Below are positions 7,451-15,555 of a stretch of 37,921 nt of DNA, piece after piece. A program made the position numbers and the translations under genes. The DNA lies in assembly GCA_013203475.1 (NCBI GenBank), contig JABMNV010000229.1, positions 1 to 37,921 of the forward strand, in the 5' to 3' direction. A model generated the notes under the pieces. That model did no database searches. It was not told where the DNA came from and was given only the letters and a program-made list of their open reading frames with translations. The DNA is from Acidobacteriota bacterium (GTDB taxonomy: Bacteria; Acidobacteriota; Vicinamibacteria; Vicinamibacterales; SCN-69-37). Numbering within the stretch: the stretch's first letter is position 1; every line of letters starts with the position of its first letter.

Positions 7451-7969
7451 TTACTGAATCGGAGTCGCGGGGGCGCCGAAGGGCTCGGTGGGCGCGGCGG
7501 CCGCCGACACCTGCCACACGGTGTTGCCCGCGTTGGTCGCATACGCCTTGCTCCCAGTCGTCCCAAACGTCATCGGCGCCGCTGTGGCGTAGTAGGCCGA
7601 CTGCGTCGCCGTGCCATTGCAGTCGAGGGGGCCCACCCCCGCGCCGGCACCGGCCGCCATGGTGTAGTTGTACCCGCTCTTTTGCGGCGCCGCCACGCCC
7701 AGGTCGGGCGAAATAAACGGCACGGTGGTGCCAGGAGGCGGTGTGCCCAACACCGTGAAGGCAATCGCGAACCCGTTGTTTCCGCACGACGCGGAGTACG
7801 CCACCTCGGACGAATTCACGACTTTCAGCGACGCCAGTGCCGACACTTCGTTCCCTGTCATCCGCGCACGCAACAGGCCCGGCACAGAAATCGCCGCGAT
7901 GATGCTGATGATGGCCACTACGATCAGTAGCTCAATCAGAGTAAACCCCTCGTCTCGTTTGACTGTCAT
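7451..7969 (-). CDS. pilA: Type IV major pilin, PilA-like
   Basis: The product is a 172-aa prepilin. The leader MTVKRDEG is cut after Gly8, giving mature FTLIELLIVVAIISIIAAIS with Glu at +5. The globular domain has exactly two cysteines (Cys62 in ASCGNN, Cys117 in LDCNGT), about 55 residues apart, which could form a disulfide loop. The ATG at 7969 has GAGGGA eight nucleotides upstream. The frame continues to 8071, but the short leader fits class III prepilins better. The gene sits right after pilC, below a sigma54-type promoter, and ahead of a strong hairpin, all consistent with the major subunit. A minor pilin or pseudopilin cannot be excluded. Confidence 0.88.
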   Translation of the reverse strand: MTVKRDEGFTLIELLIVVAIISIIAAISVPGLLRARMTGNEVSALASLKVVNSSEVAYSASCGNNGFAIAFTVLGTPPPGTTVPFISPDLGVAAPQKSGYNYTMAAGAGAGVGPLDCNGTATQSAYYATAAPMTFGTTGSKAYATNAGNTVWQVSAAAAPTEPFGAPATPIQ

Positions 7970-8097
7970 GACATGTTCCCTCGGGTCATCGCCTCGTCCC
8001 AGGTCCCGTTCCCGGTACCTGGCCAGCGCCCAACTGTTCACGACGTCCGTCCCGGCATGGGACAAGCTCATCGTGACACCATTCGTCGTGTTACTAA

Positions 8098-8113
8098 GGC
8101 AACGTTGGTACCA
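8098..8113 (-). promoter_or_regulatory. Sigma54-type (-24/-12) promoter of the pilin gene
   Basis: The minus strand reads TGGTACCAACGTTGCC. This matches the sigma54 pattern TGGCACG-N4-TTGCW with GG and GC exactly at the required spacing. It would start transcription near 8087, leaving a leader of about 118 nt before the pilin ATG. Pilin genes in Pseudomonas, Myxococcus and Geobacter use sigma54 with PilR, which supports the reading. No pilS or pilR gene is present in the window. Confidence 0.6.
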
Positions 8114-8205
8114 CGTCTGAACTCGAGATGTTCGACGCTCTCTAACTCACTATAACGCTTGGACTTATCCAGCGCGCAGCGCCGCCGTGTTTCAAAACGC
8201 TCTTT

Positions 8206-8219
8206 GCAAACGGCAAACG
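8206..8219. repeat. Tandem 7-bp direct repeat upstream of the pilin promoter
   Basis: GCAAACG occurs twice in tandem (8206-8212 and 8213-8219), around 120-130 nt upstream of the predicted pilin start of transcription. This is a typical distance for the binding site of a sigma54 activator such as PilR. The regulatory role is inferred from position only. Confidence 0.3.
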
Positions 8220-8275
8220 CGAGGAACGACATTTGTTAGTGGCGTCTTGGTATTTGTCATTGATGACGACCACGT

Positions 8276-9415
8276 TCATGACAATTGAGTGATGAGTTCG
8301 AACAGCGGCAGATACATCGAGATCACGATGCCGCCGACGATCACGCCGAGGAACGCAATCATGACTGGCTCCAGGACGGTCAGCAGACCGGCGACCGCCA
8401 CATCGACCTCATCTTCATAAACTTCCGCGATCTTTGCGAGCATCACGTCAAGTGACCCCGTCTGCTCTCCGGCGCCAATCATTTGCGCCACCATTGGCGG
8501 AAAGACCCCGGTCGCGCGCAGCGGAGTGGCGATCGTCTCACCCCGCTCGATACGCACTCTGGCCTGCCTGACGGCCGCTTCGACGACCGCGTTCCCTGAG
8601 GTGCGTGCCGTGATGTCCAGACCTGACAGAATGGGCACACCAGAACTGATCAGCGTGCCAAGCGTGCGACAGAAACGTGCGACCGCGACCTTGCGAAGAA
8701 TCGTTCCTAACATCGGCACTCGGAGCAGCCAACCATCCAGTCGGAGTCGACCGGCAGGCGTGCCGTAATAACGACGTCCCAGCGCAGACAGGCCCACGCC
8801 GCCGATCACCAGGGCGGGGAGCGCGATCACGAACATGTCGCTGGCGCGAATGACAATTCTGGTGGCCAGAGGCAAGGTCGCGTTCAATCCGGCGAACAGC
8901 GAGGCGAACGTGGGAATAACTTTCCACAAAATCACGGCGACAACGATGACCGCAATGCTCAGTACGGCGATCGGATAAATCATTGCCGACTTCACCTGCG
9001 CTTCGAGCTTGACCTGCTTCTCGATGTAGGTGGAGAGACGCTTGAGAATGGTATCGAGAATGCCACCCGCCTCCCCGGCGGCCACCATGTGGGTGAACAG
9101 GGGGTTGAACGCGTGAGGTTGGCGCTGCATCGCCTCAGCCAACGACGCCCCGGCCTCCACGTCCGACTGCACGCGCTTGACGGCCTCGGCCAGCCCCGCG
9201 TTTGGCTCTTCGCTCGACAGGAGTTCGAGGCATTGCACGAGCGGTAACCCCGCATCGATCATGACGGACAACTGCCGCGTAAAGATGGCCAGATTCTTGG
9301 ACGGCACTTTGCGCAGTCGGCCCGCCTTCTTGGCCACTGCCGTCGCCCGTCGCGCGCCGGCCCCGGCGGCCCCCGTGCCGGTGGAGAACGTCGCAACCTG
9401 CCGCGTCGGCGTCAT
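8276..9415 (-). CDS. pilC: Type IV pilus inner-membrane platform protein PilC
   Basis: The product is 379 aa with two T2SSF/GspF domains (about 45-165 and 248-370). Each has the conserved pattern around a Gly-rich motif: FTHMVAAGEAGGILDTIL and VAQMIGAGEQTGSLDVML. Hydrophobic helices lie near 145-172, 195-215 and 345-370. PilC couples the PilB and PilT motors to pilin insertion and extraction in the inner membrane. The start ATG overlaps the pilT stop (ATGA). The 204-nt spacer to the next start holds the pilin promoter; no T-rich terminator is visible after pilC, so read-through is possible. Confidence 0.96.
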   Translation of the reverse strand: MTPTRQVATFSTGTGAAGAGARRATAVAKKAGRLRKVPSKNLAIFTRQLSVMIDAGLPLVQCLELLSSEEPNAGLAEAVKRVQSDVEAGASLAEAMQRQPHAFNPLFTHMVAAGEAGGILDTILKRLSTYIEKQVKLEAQVKSAMIYPIAVLSIAVIVVAVILWKVIPTFASLFAGLNATLPLATRIVIRASDMFVIALPALVIGGVGLSALGRRYYGTPAGRLRLDGWLLRVPMLGTILRKVAVARFCRTLGTLISSGVPILSGLDITARTSGNAVVEAAVRQARVRIERGETIATPLRATGVFPPMVAQMIGAGEQTGSLDVMLAKIAEVYEDEVDVAVAGLLTVLEPVMIAFLGVIVGGIVISMYLPLFELITQLS

Positions 9416-10482
9416 GCCGTCACCCGGGTGCGATCGAGCATCTGTCTCAGTTCGTCAGAATTGGACGTGGCCGCCATGGCCGTCTCACGGGAGATCACAC
9501 GGCTCTGAGCCAACTTCGCCAACGACTGGTTCATCGTCTGCATGCCAAATTTCTCCTGTCCCGACTGCATGGCCGAGTAGATTTGATGCACTTTGTCGTC
9601 TCGAATGAGATTGCGAATCCCCGGAGTGGCGACAAGAATCTCCAGCGCCACTGCGCGCCCATGCCCGCTGGCTTTCGGTAGCAACGCCTGGCAGACGATG
9701 CCCTCAAGCACCAGTGAGAGCTGGGTTCGAATCTGCGCCTGCTGATGGGAGGGAAACGCGTCAACGATGCGCGTCACCGTTTGGGCGGCAGAGTTGGTGT
9801 GCAACGTGGCCAGCGTGAGATGCCCCGTTTCGGCGAGCTTCATCGCGGCCTCCATCGTCTCTAAATCCCGCATTTCACCGATCAGCACCACATCAGGATC
9901 TTCGCGAAGAGCCGCGCGCAGCGCGTGCCCGAATGTCCTCGTGTCGGCGTGCAACTCGCGCTGATTCACCAATGACTGTTTGTGAGGATGGAGGTACTCG
10001 ATCGGATCTTCGATCGTCAGAATATGCGCCGGGCGCGTGGCGTTAACCCGGTCGATCATGGCGGCCAGCGTGGTGGACTTGCCGCTGCCGGTCGGCCCAG
10101 TCACCAACACGAGACCACGGGGCCGGTCGGCGAGTCGTCCCAGGATTGGCGGAAGCCCAAGCTCTTCGAGCGGGCGAATCGCCTCTGGAATCAGTCGAAA
10201 CACGGCCCCCACCGCGCCCTTCTGCAGGAACACATTGCAGCGGAATCGGCCGACACCGGCGAGGCCGAACGCCAGATCCAGTTCCCAATGTTCCTCAAAC
10301 GTCCTCTTCTGGCCGTCCGTCAGAACGGCGTAGACCAGCGCCTTCACCGTCTCCGGGGTCAACACGGGGTCAGGCAAACGCTGGAGCTGGCCGTCCACAC
10401 GCACCTGCGGGGGACTCCCCACAGAGAGGTGCAAGTCAGAAGCGCCCAGCGCATGGGTGGTCGTCAACACGTCTGTGAGCAT
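9412..10482 (-). CDS. pilT: Pilus retraction ATPase PilT
   Basis: The product is 356 aa, a hexameric cytoplasmic ATPase that powers depolymerisation of the pilus. Visible motifs are Walker A GPTGSGKST (about 129-137), Asp box LTIEDPIEYLH, Walker B DPDVVLIGEMRD, His box GHLTLATLHT and the retraction motif GIRNLIRDDK, which separates PilT from PilB. The length is normal. The ATG at 10482 overlaps the pilB stop by one base (TGATG); a GTG directly before it could also start translation. Its presence implies twitching or surface retraction. Confidence 0.96.
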   Translation of the reverse strand: MLTDVLTTTHALGASDLHLSVGSPPQVRVDGQLQRLPDPVLTPETVKALVYAVLTDGQKRTFEEHWELDLAFGLAGVGRFRCNVFLQKGAVGAVFRLIPEAIRPLEELGLPPILGRLADRPRGLVLVTGPTGSGKSTTLAAMIDRVNATRPAHILTIEDPIEYLHPHKQSLVNQRELHADTRTFGHALRAALREDPDVVLIGEMRDLETMEAAMKLAETGHLTLATLHTNSAAQTVTRIVDAFPSHQQAQIRTQLSLVLEGIVCQALLPKASGHGRAVALEILVATPGIRNLIRDDKVHQIYSAMQSGQEKFGMQTMNQSLAKLAQSRVISRETAMAATSNSDELRQMLDRTRVTA

Positions 10483-12239
10483 CACATCACCGTCTCTCGA
10501 ATTACGTCGTCCACCGAGGTCAGGCCCTCGCGGATTTTTTGAAGGCCACTCTGCCTGAGCGTCACCATGCCCTCGGCCATCGCCTGACTGCGAAGTTCAC
10601 TGACCGGCGCACCGTCAAGGATGAGGCGACGGATCGCTTCTGACGAGGCCATGACCTCAAACAGTCCGACCCGCCCCTTGTATCCGGTACCGCCGCACCG
10701 GCGGCAGCCGCGCCCGTGAAACGGAGCCAGCCCGTGCAGGTCATCGGCACTGAAACCCGCCTCGAGCAACACTTCAGGCGTCAGTTGGTCGGGCTCGCGG
10801 CAGTGCTCACACAGGCGGCGTACTAATCGCTGGGCGCACACGAGATTCACTGAACTGGCCACCAGAAACGACTCCACGCCCATATTCACCAGCCTGCTGA
10901 CGGTGCCCGGCGCGTCATTGGTGTGCAGCGTGGACAGCACCAGGTGACCGGTGAGCGCGGCTTTGACCGCAATGGCGGCGGTCTCGGCGTCGCGGATTTC
11001 TCCGACCAGAATCACGTTCGGGTCTTGCCGCAAGAAGGCTCGGAGTGCGGTGGCAAACGTCAAGCCGATCGAGTCCTTGACCTGAACCTGGTTGATGCCA
11101 GCCAGATTGAATTCCACGGGGTCCTCGGCGGTCAGAATATTCACGCCCGGTTGATTCAATCGGGAGATGGCCGAGTAGAGCGTGTTGGTCTTGCCGCTTC
11201 CTGTGGGACCGGTCACCAGCACCATGCCCCACGGACGCCGAATGGCAGTCTCAAACCGGGCGAGCGCGGCCGTCTCAAAACCCAGCCGTGTCATGTCAAG
11301 ACGAAGTTGGTCGCGATCGAGGAGCCGCAACACGATCTTCTCGCCAAACAGCGTCGGCAGGCACGAGACCCGAAAGTCGATCTCGCGAGTGGTCACCGGA
11401 GCGCCCGCGACGCCAGGATCGTTAAACCTCGCCTTGATTCGGCCATCCTGGGGCAGTCGCTTTTCGGCAATGTCGAGTTGCGCCATGATCTTGATGCGCG
11501 AGGTGATGGGATCGCGATACTTGAGAGGAGGTGCCATCACCGGATGCAGCACGCCATCAATGCGAAATCGGATACGCATCTCACGTTCGTAGGGCTCAAG
11601 GTGGATATCGCTGGCCCCGCGCTGAATCGCCGACAACATCAGCGCACTCACCAGGCGGATGACCGGCGCTTCCCCGCCCTGACGCTCCAGCGTGGCCGCG
11701 TCGATGGCCTCGCTCTCGGCCACCACCTCCAAGCCGTCATCACCGCTCTGCCCCAGGTCTTCGAGCGCGCGCGAGACCAAGTCTGCCGCCGACACCGTCG
11801 CTGCGGACGACAAGGGAGTCTCGTAGTAACGAGCCAGGGCCTCCCGCATCCCGGACTCGGACGCCACCACCGGAGTGATCTGAAGCCCGGTCATGAACTT
11901 GATGTCGTCCATCGCAAAAACATTGGTGGGGTCGGTCATCGCCAACGTCAGCGACGTGGCGGATCGGCCGACGGAAATCACCTGATACTTGAGCGCGGTC
12001 TCGGCCGGGACAAGCCTCACGACGCTGGGGTCGAGGTCAAACTGGCCGAGCACGATTGAGGCGACCCCGTACTGTCGACTCAGGACGGCCGTCATGTCTT
12101 CGTCTCTGACGAAGCCCAACTTGACAAGATTTGATCCCAGCCGGCCGCCGTGGGCGCGCTGATGGGTCAGGGCTTCCTGCAATTGGATCGACGAGATGCG
12201 CTTGTCGCGCAGTAGCAATTCTCCGAGACGTACGGCCAA
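10482..12239 (-). CDS. pilB: Pilus extension ATPase PilB
   Basis: The product is 585 aa from a TTG at 12239-12237, preferred because AGGAGG lies four bases upstream and the codons further up consist of a 17-bp repeat. The N-terminal part is an MshEN/GspE_N-type domain. The ATPase core has Walker A GPTGSGKTN (about 344-352), Asp box LTAEDPVEF, Walker B DPNVILVGEIRD and His box GHLVLSTLHT. A zinc-binding four-cysteine motif (CEHC and CRRC, about residues 477-515) follows, as in PilB/GspE. It drives pilus polymerisation together with PilC. Confidence 0.96.
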   Translation of the reverse strand: MAVRLGELLLRDKRISSIQLQEALTHQRAHGGRLGSNLVKLGFVRDEDMTAVLSRQYGVASIVLGQFDLDPSVVRLVPAETALKYQVISVGRSATSLTLAMTDPTNVFAMDDIKFMTGLQITPVVASESGMREALARYYETPLSSAATVSAADLVSRALEDLGQSGDDGLEVVAESEAIDAATLERQGGEAPVIRLVSALMLSAIQRGASDIHLEPYEREMRIRFRIDGVLHPVMAPPLKYRDPITSRIKIMAQLDIAEKRLPQDGRIKARFNDPGVAGAPVTTREIDFRVSCLPTLFGEKIVLRLLDRDQLRLDMTRLGFETAALARFETAIRRPWGMVLVTGPTGSGKTNTLYSAISRLNQPGVNILTAEDPVEFNLAGINQVQVKDSIGLTFATALRAFLRQDPNVILVGEIRDAETAAIAVKAALTGHLVLSTLHTNDAPGTVSRLVNMGVESFLVASSVNLVCAQRLVRRLCEHCREPDQLTPEVLLEAGFSADDLHGLAPFHGRGCRRCGGTGYKGRVGLFEVMASSEAIRRLILDGAPVSELRSQAMAEGMVTLRQSGLQKIREGLTSVDDVIRETVM

Positions 12240-12256
12240 TGCCCCTCCTCGATCTC

Positions 12257-12304
12257 GAACCCCTGACGGGCCCGAACCCCTGACGGGCCCGAACCCCTGA
12301 CGGG
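12257..12304. repeat. 17-bp tandem repeat in the pilB leader
   Basis: GAACCCCTGACGGGCCC is repeated at 12257-12273 and 12274-12290, followed by a third copy matching over its first 14 bases to 12304. The period is not a multiple of three, which argues that it is untranslated. In the pilB transcript each copy contains CCC-GTCA-GGG, a potential small hairpin, so up to three stacked mini-hairpins would sit just upstream of the AGGAGG and the TTG start. Confidence 0.85.
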
Positions 12305-12339
12305 GCTTTCGCTCGGAGGCCACGGCGCCTACGTCGGTA

Positions 12340-13356
12340 CTACCACCCCGCGCGCAAGGCGAGCCCCAATCCCCGTTCCCCGTGTGCCCCGCCCTGGGTC
12401 ACGTGGCCATCGAGCCACGCGCCAGGCCGCAGCCCCCAGCTGGCGCCGACCGAGCCCACGGCCGCCCGCTCGCCCTCGAGGTTCCACCGCAGGCCACCAC
12501 GGACAACCACCCGCGGCGTGAGTCGGTGTTCGCCTCCCGCGGCCAACATTCGACTCGGACCACCCGGGAGGTCCACCGTGTCCAGGTCGAGGTCTATAGC
12601 AAGGGTCAGGCCATCTGCGGGCAACACGGCCAGGCCGACCCGCGAACGCCGCTTGAGGGTGATGGCAGTTCCTGCCGATCCGGCGAACTCGGGCGATCGC
12701 AGATTTCGCACAGTCCAGCCCACACGAAAAACGCGGGCGTCGAACATGAGAGACGCGTCCAGATCGAAGACGCCGCTCGACCTCCCCTCGAGGCCGGCCC
12801 CGGTCTCCAATGCCTCGCCCGTCGTAGGGGCCGTTACCGCACCGGTGGCGACCGTGCCGCGCACATATTTCAGCGTGGTGCCGACCACCAGGCCCGGCGT
12901 CAGGGTTTGAAGGACCGTGGCGCTGTAGTGCCTGGTCGAGAACCGCCTGGTGACCGTGCTCCCAGCACCATCTCCTACTAATTCGGTTTCGTCAAAATCG
13001 GAATAACTGAGACCAATTGGCCATGTGCCCAAACTCATGAACTTCGCCGATCGCTGCCAGGAACCGGTAGAGGGCAACCCCTGGCGATCACCACTTCGAA
13101 AGCGGACCCACTCTATTGTCACGCCGCCAGGCGGTCCGCTGGCCAGCCCGGCTGGGTTCCAGAACACGGCCGTCGGGTCATCGGCGACGGCCACGAACGC
13201 CCCCCCCATACCCAAAGCGCGGCTGCCGATGACCTCAAACGTCTGCTGGGCAGCGACGGGTGCCGGGACCAGAGCAACAACCGTGGCCAGGACCCAGGCC
13301 GGAGCCGAGACGAGGGACGAGCGTCCAGAGGGCAGAGACAAGATTCTACGGAGCAT
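12340..13356 (-). CDS. Outer-membrane beta-barrel protein (PorV/FadL-like)
   Basis: The product is 338 aa with a long signal peptide (cleavage near Ala-Gln-Gln at about 36). The mature N-terminus SRALGMGGAFVAVADDPTAVFWNPAGLA is the signature of the FadL/PorV/UPF0164 group of outer-membrane barrels. The rest alternates hydrophobic and polar residues as expected for beta strands. It lies upstream of pilB in the same orientation, about 100 nt away, and may share its transcript. Whether it serves the pilus or is a transport protein that is only adjacent cannot be told from sequence. It is not a secretin. Confidence 0.8.
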   Translation of the reverse strand: MLRRILSLPSGRSSLVSAPAWVLATVVALVPAPVAAQQTFEVIGSRALGMGGAFVAVADDPTAVFWNPAGLASGPPGGVTIEWVRFRSGDRQGLPSTGSWQRSAKFMSLGTWPIGLSYSDFDETELVGDGAGSTVTRRFSTRHYSATVLQTLTPGLVVGTTLKYVRGTVATGAVTAPTTGEALETGAGLEGRSSGVFDLDASLMFDARVFRVGWTVRNLRSPEFAGSAGTAITLKRRSRVGLAVLPADGLTLAIDLDLDTVDLPGGPSRMLAAGGEHRLTPRVVVRGGLRWNLEGERAAVGSVGASWGLRPGAWLDGHVTQGGAHGERGLGLALRAGW

Positions 13357-13388
13357 GCCTCGAGGGTATCAGGAACTCTGGGACGGAT

Positions 13389-13417
13389 CTGTCCGTATCT
13401 GTTCAGGGCGGTACAAT
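13389..13417 (+). promoter_or_regulatory. Possible sigma70 promoter for the YIP1-adaptor-permease operon
   Basis: TACAAT at 13412-13417 is a good -10 hexamer in the 110-nt divergent spacer. The -35 region at 17-bp spacing (CTGTCC) matches only weakly. It would start transcription near 13424, about 43 nt before the YIP1-family start codon. Confidence 0.35.
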
Positions 13418-13466
13418 AACGGGCTATCGCGTGCGGCGGAGCACCGCCAAGGAGAATGTGACCGCT

Positions 13467-14210
13467 ATGTCTGACGCCACCGTGACCTCCCCCAAAGTTC
13501 CGGACGATCAGCCGATTCCGAACCTGTTCGCCAGGGCCATTGGCATTGTCACCTCGCCTGGTGAGACGTTCGTGCACGTAGTGCGGTCACCGAAAGTGGC
13601 CGGCATGTTGTTCTTGGTCGGACTGCTGGCCGGTCTGGCGCAGGGGCTACCCCAGTTCACCGAGAGCGGGAAAGCGGCAGCGCTTGAGATGCAGGTACAA
13701 GGGATGGAGCGCTTCGGCGTGACCGTCACCGATGAGATGTACCAAACGATGGAGCAGCGCTCCCACTCAAACTTCGGAGCCTACTCTGCCGTCGTCGGAG
13801 GGTTGGTCGGTATGCCGTTTGTGGCGGTCATCATGACGGCACTCTTGTGGGCGGTGTTTAACACCATCATGGGAGGGACGGCGACGTTCAAGCAGGTGAT
13901 GGCCGTCCTGGTCCATTCACAGGTTGTGTCGACCCTGGGGGTCCTTTTCGCCGCGCCGATCATGTACATGCGTGGCACGATGAGCGCCGGAGGTGTGGCC
14001 AACCTTGCCGCGCTGCTGCCGATGCTGGATGAAACCAGCTTCCTTTCCAAGTTCCTGGGTATGGTCGATCTGTTCGCGATCTGGTGGATCGTTGTCCTGT
14101 CGATTGGGTTGGCCACGCTCTACAAGAAACAGACCAGCAGCATTGCCACGGGTCTCTTCATTTTCTACACGCTCGTCGCACTTGGAATTGCGTATTTCAC
14201 CGCAGGGTAA
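13467..14210 (+). CDS. YIP1-family integral membrane protein
   Basis: The product is 247 aa. A short cytoplasmic N-terminus with FARAIGIVTSPGETFVHV is followed by about five transmembrane helices (MLFLVGLLAGLAQG, FVAVIMTALLWAVF, VVSTLGVLFAAPIMY, WWIVVLSIGLATLY, ATGLFIFYTLVALGIAYF). This pattern fits the bacterial YIP1 (PF04893) family, whose role in bacteria is unclear. The ATG at 13467 is preferred; AAGGAG lies 12 nt upstream, and a GTG at 13458 is nearer but too close. Only two bases separate its stop from the adaptor gene, so it probably belongs to that efflux operon. Confidence 0.8.
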   Translation: MSDATVTSPKVPDDQPIPNLFARAIGIVTSPGETFVHVVRSPKVAGMLFLVGLLAGLAQGLPQFTESGKAAALEMQVQGMERFGVTVTDEMYQTMEQRSHSNFGAYSAVVGGLVGMPFVAVIMTALLWAVFNTIMGGTATFKQVMAVLVHSQVVSTLGVLFAAPIMYMRGTMSAGGVANLAALLPMLDETSFLSKFLGMVDLFAIWWIVVLSIGLATLYKKQTSSIATGLFIFYTLVALGIAYFTAG

Positions 14211-14212
14211 CC

Positions 14213-15550
14213 ATGAATCGGAAAAAACTCATCATCGGTCTCGTTCTCGTCGTCGTTCTCGCAGCAGTTGTGTACGCCAATCTGAACTTCACTCGCACCA
14301 CAGGCGTGGACGTCAACACCGAGAAAATAGAATTGCGGGATCTGGAGGCCATCGTCTCGGCCAGCGGCAAGATTCGTCCCAAGAAGTCAGTCGACATCAG
14401 TGCTGACACGATGGGCAAGGTCGTTGGCCTGGCCGTCAATGAAGGCGATGTTGTGACGGCGGGCCAGTTCCTGCTGCAGATTGACCCTCGCAACCTGCAG
14501 ACCCAGGTGAACCGATCGGCCGCCAGCCTGGCCGCGGCTCAGTCGCAGCTCGCCGAAACTCGCACAAGTGTGACGAACGCCCAAACCAACCTCAAACAGG
14601 CCGAGGAGAATCTTGAGCGCCAGCGTGAGCTCCTCAAGGCGGGCCTGACCCCCCGCGAGACCTTCGACCGGGCCGAGAACGACGTCAGGCTTCGCCAATC
14701 AGATTTGGCGCAACGCGTCCAGTCGATCAAAACACAGGAGACTCGAATTCTGCAGGAAGAAGCCAACCTTGAGAATGCGAATTTTGACCTGGGCAAAGTA
14801 CGCATCGACTCTCCGATTTCCGGCATTGTCACACGACGCAACATCGAAGAGGGAGAAACCGTCGTGGTCGGCACGATGAACAACGCAGGCACTGTCTTGC
14901 TGACGGTGGCGGACTTGTCGGTGCTCGAGACTGAAGTGGAAGTGGACGAAACCGACATTCCATTCATCGCACTGGGCCAACTTGCGAAGGTGACAATCGA
15001 CGCGTTCCCGGACAAAACGTTCCCTGGCCGAGTGACCGAAGTCGGCAGCAGCGCGATCGTGACCGCCGGAGCGGCCACCTCACGCGCCACCAACTTCAAG
15101 GTGGTGGTCACACTTGAGGGTGAGGTCCCTGACGTACGCCCCGGCTTTACGTGCACGGCGGTGATCACCACAGCCACTCGCGAGAAGACAGTGGCTGTGC
15201 CGATTCAGGCCATGACCGTGCGCGAGATGCTCGTCAATGCGGATGGCAGCCTGGTGCGGGCCACACCGACAGAAGGACGGACGCCCCCAGCGCGTCGTCT
15301 GACGACGGCGGTGGAACTGGAGCCTGGCCAGAGCCGCAAGGAAATCGAGGGCGTGTTCATGGTCACCGACGGCAAAGCGGTCTTCACGCCAGTGACCATC
15401 GGCATCGCCGGCGACAAGTACTACGAAGTCATCGACTTTCTCAAGGGTGGCGACGAAGTGATTATTGGTCCCTTCACGTCGGTCCGCTCCATGAAGGACG
15501 GCGACGCTGTGAAGGTCACGACTAATTTCGCAAACGCCACCGGCAAGTAA
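14213..15550 (+). CDS. MacA/HlyD-like periplasmic adaptor protein of an ABC exporter
   Basis: The product is 445 aa. An N-terminal membrane anchor (about 5-22, LIIGLVLVVVLAAVVYA) is followed by a lipoyl/barrel-sandwich half (VVGLAVNEGDVVTAGQFLLQID) and a long coiled-coil hairpin (about 95-185) rich in Gln/Glu. The second lipoyl half is IDSPISGIVTRRNIEEGETVV, followed by beta-barrel and membrane-proximal domains. Such adaptors link an inner-membrane transporter to an outer-membrane channel. Two MacB-type permeases follow directly (5-nt spacing), which favours a MacAB-like exporter over an RND pump. Confidence 0.9.
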   Translation: MNRKKLIIGLVLVVVLAAVVYANLNFTRTTGVDVNTEKIELRDLEAIVSASGKIRPKKSVDISADTMGKVVGLAVNEGDVVTAGQFLLQIDPRNLQTQVNRSAASLAAAQSQLAETRTSVTNAQTNLKQAEENLERQRELLKAGLTPRETFDRAENDVRLRQSDLAQRVQSIKTQETRILQEEANLENANFDLGKVRIDSPISGIVTRRNIEEGETVVVGTMNNAGTVLLTVADLSVLETEVEVDETDIPFIALGQLAKVTIDAFPDKTFPGRVTEVGSSAIVTAGAATSRATNFKVVVTLEGEVPDVRPGFTCTAVITTATREKTVAVPIQAMTVREMLVNADGSLVRATPTEGRTPPARRLTTAVELEPGQSRKEIEGVFMVTDGKAVFTPVTIGIAGDKYYEVIDFLKGGDEVIIGPFTSVRSMKDGDAVKVTTNFANATGK

Positions 15551-15555
15551 CTGCG

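Noticed and set aside
7347-7787. Extended N-terminus of the VKOR-DsbA protein
   Set aside because: The frame is open but overlaps the pilin gene in another frame, and the translated text has no homology. The VKOR domain begins normally at the ATG at 7346.
8254-8284. Terminator after pilC formed by TTGTCAT and ATGACAA
   Set aside because: Only 7 AT-rich base pairs around the stop codon and no T-tract; too weak to call.
10923-12059. Plus-strand open frame of 378 codons
   Set aside because: It lies wholly opposite pilB, whose Walker, Asp and His boxes are intact. The antisense product is His/Arg/Gln-rich with no known motif.
12257-12304. CRISPR-like array
   Set aside because: The 17-bp units are directly tandem with no spacers, and no cas genes are present.
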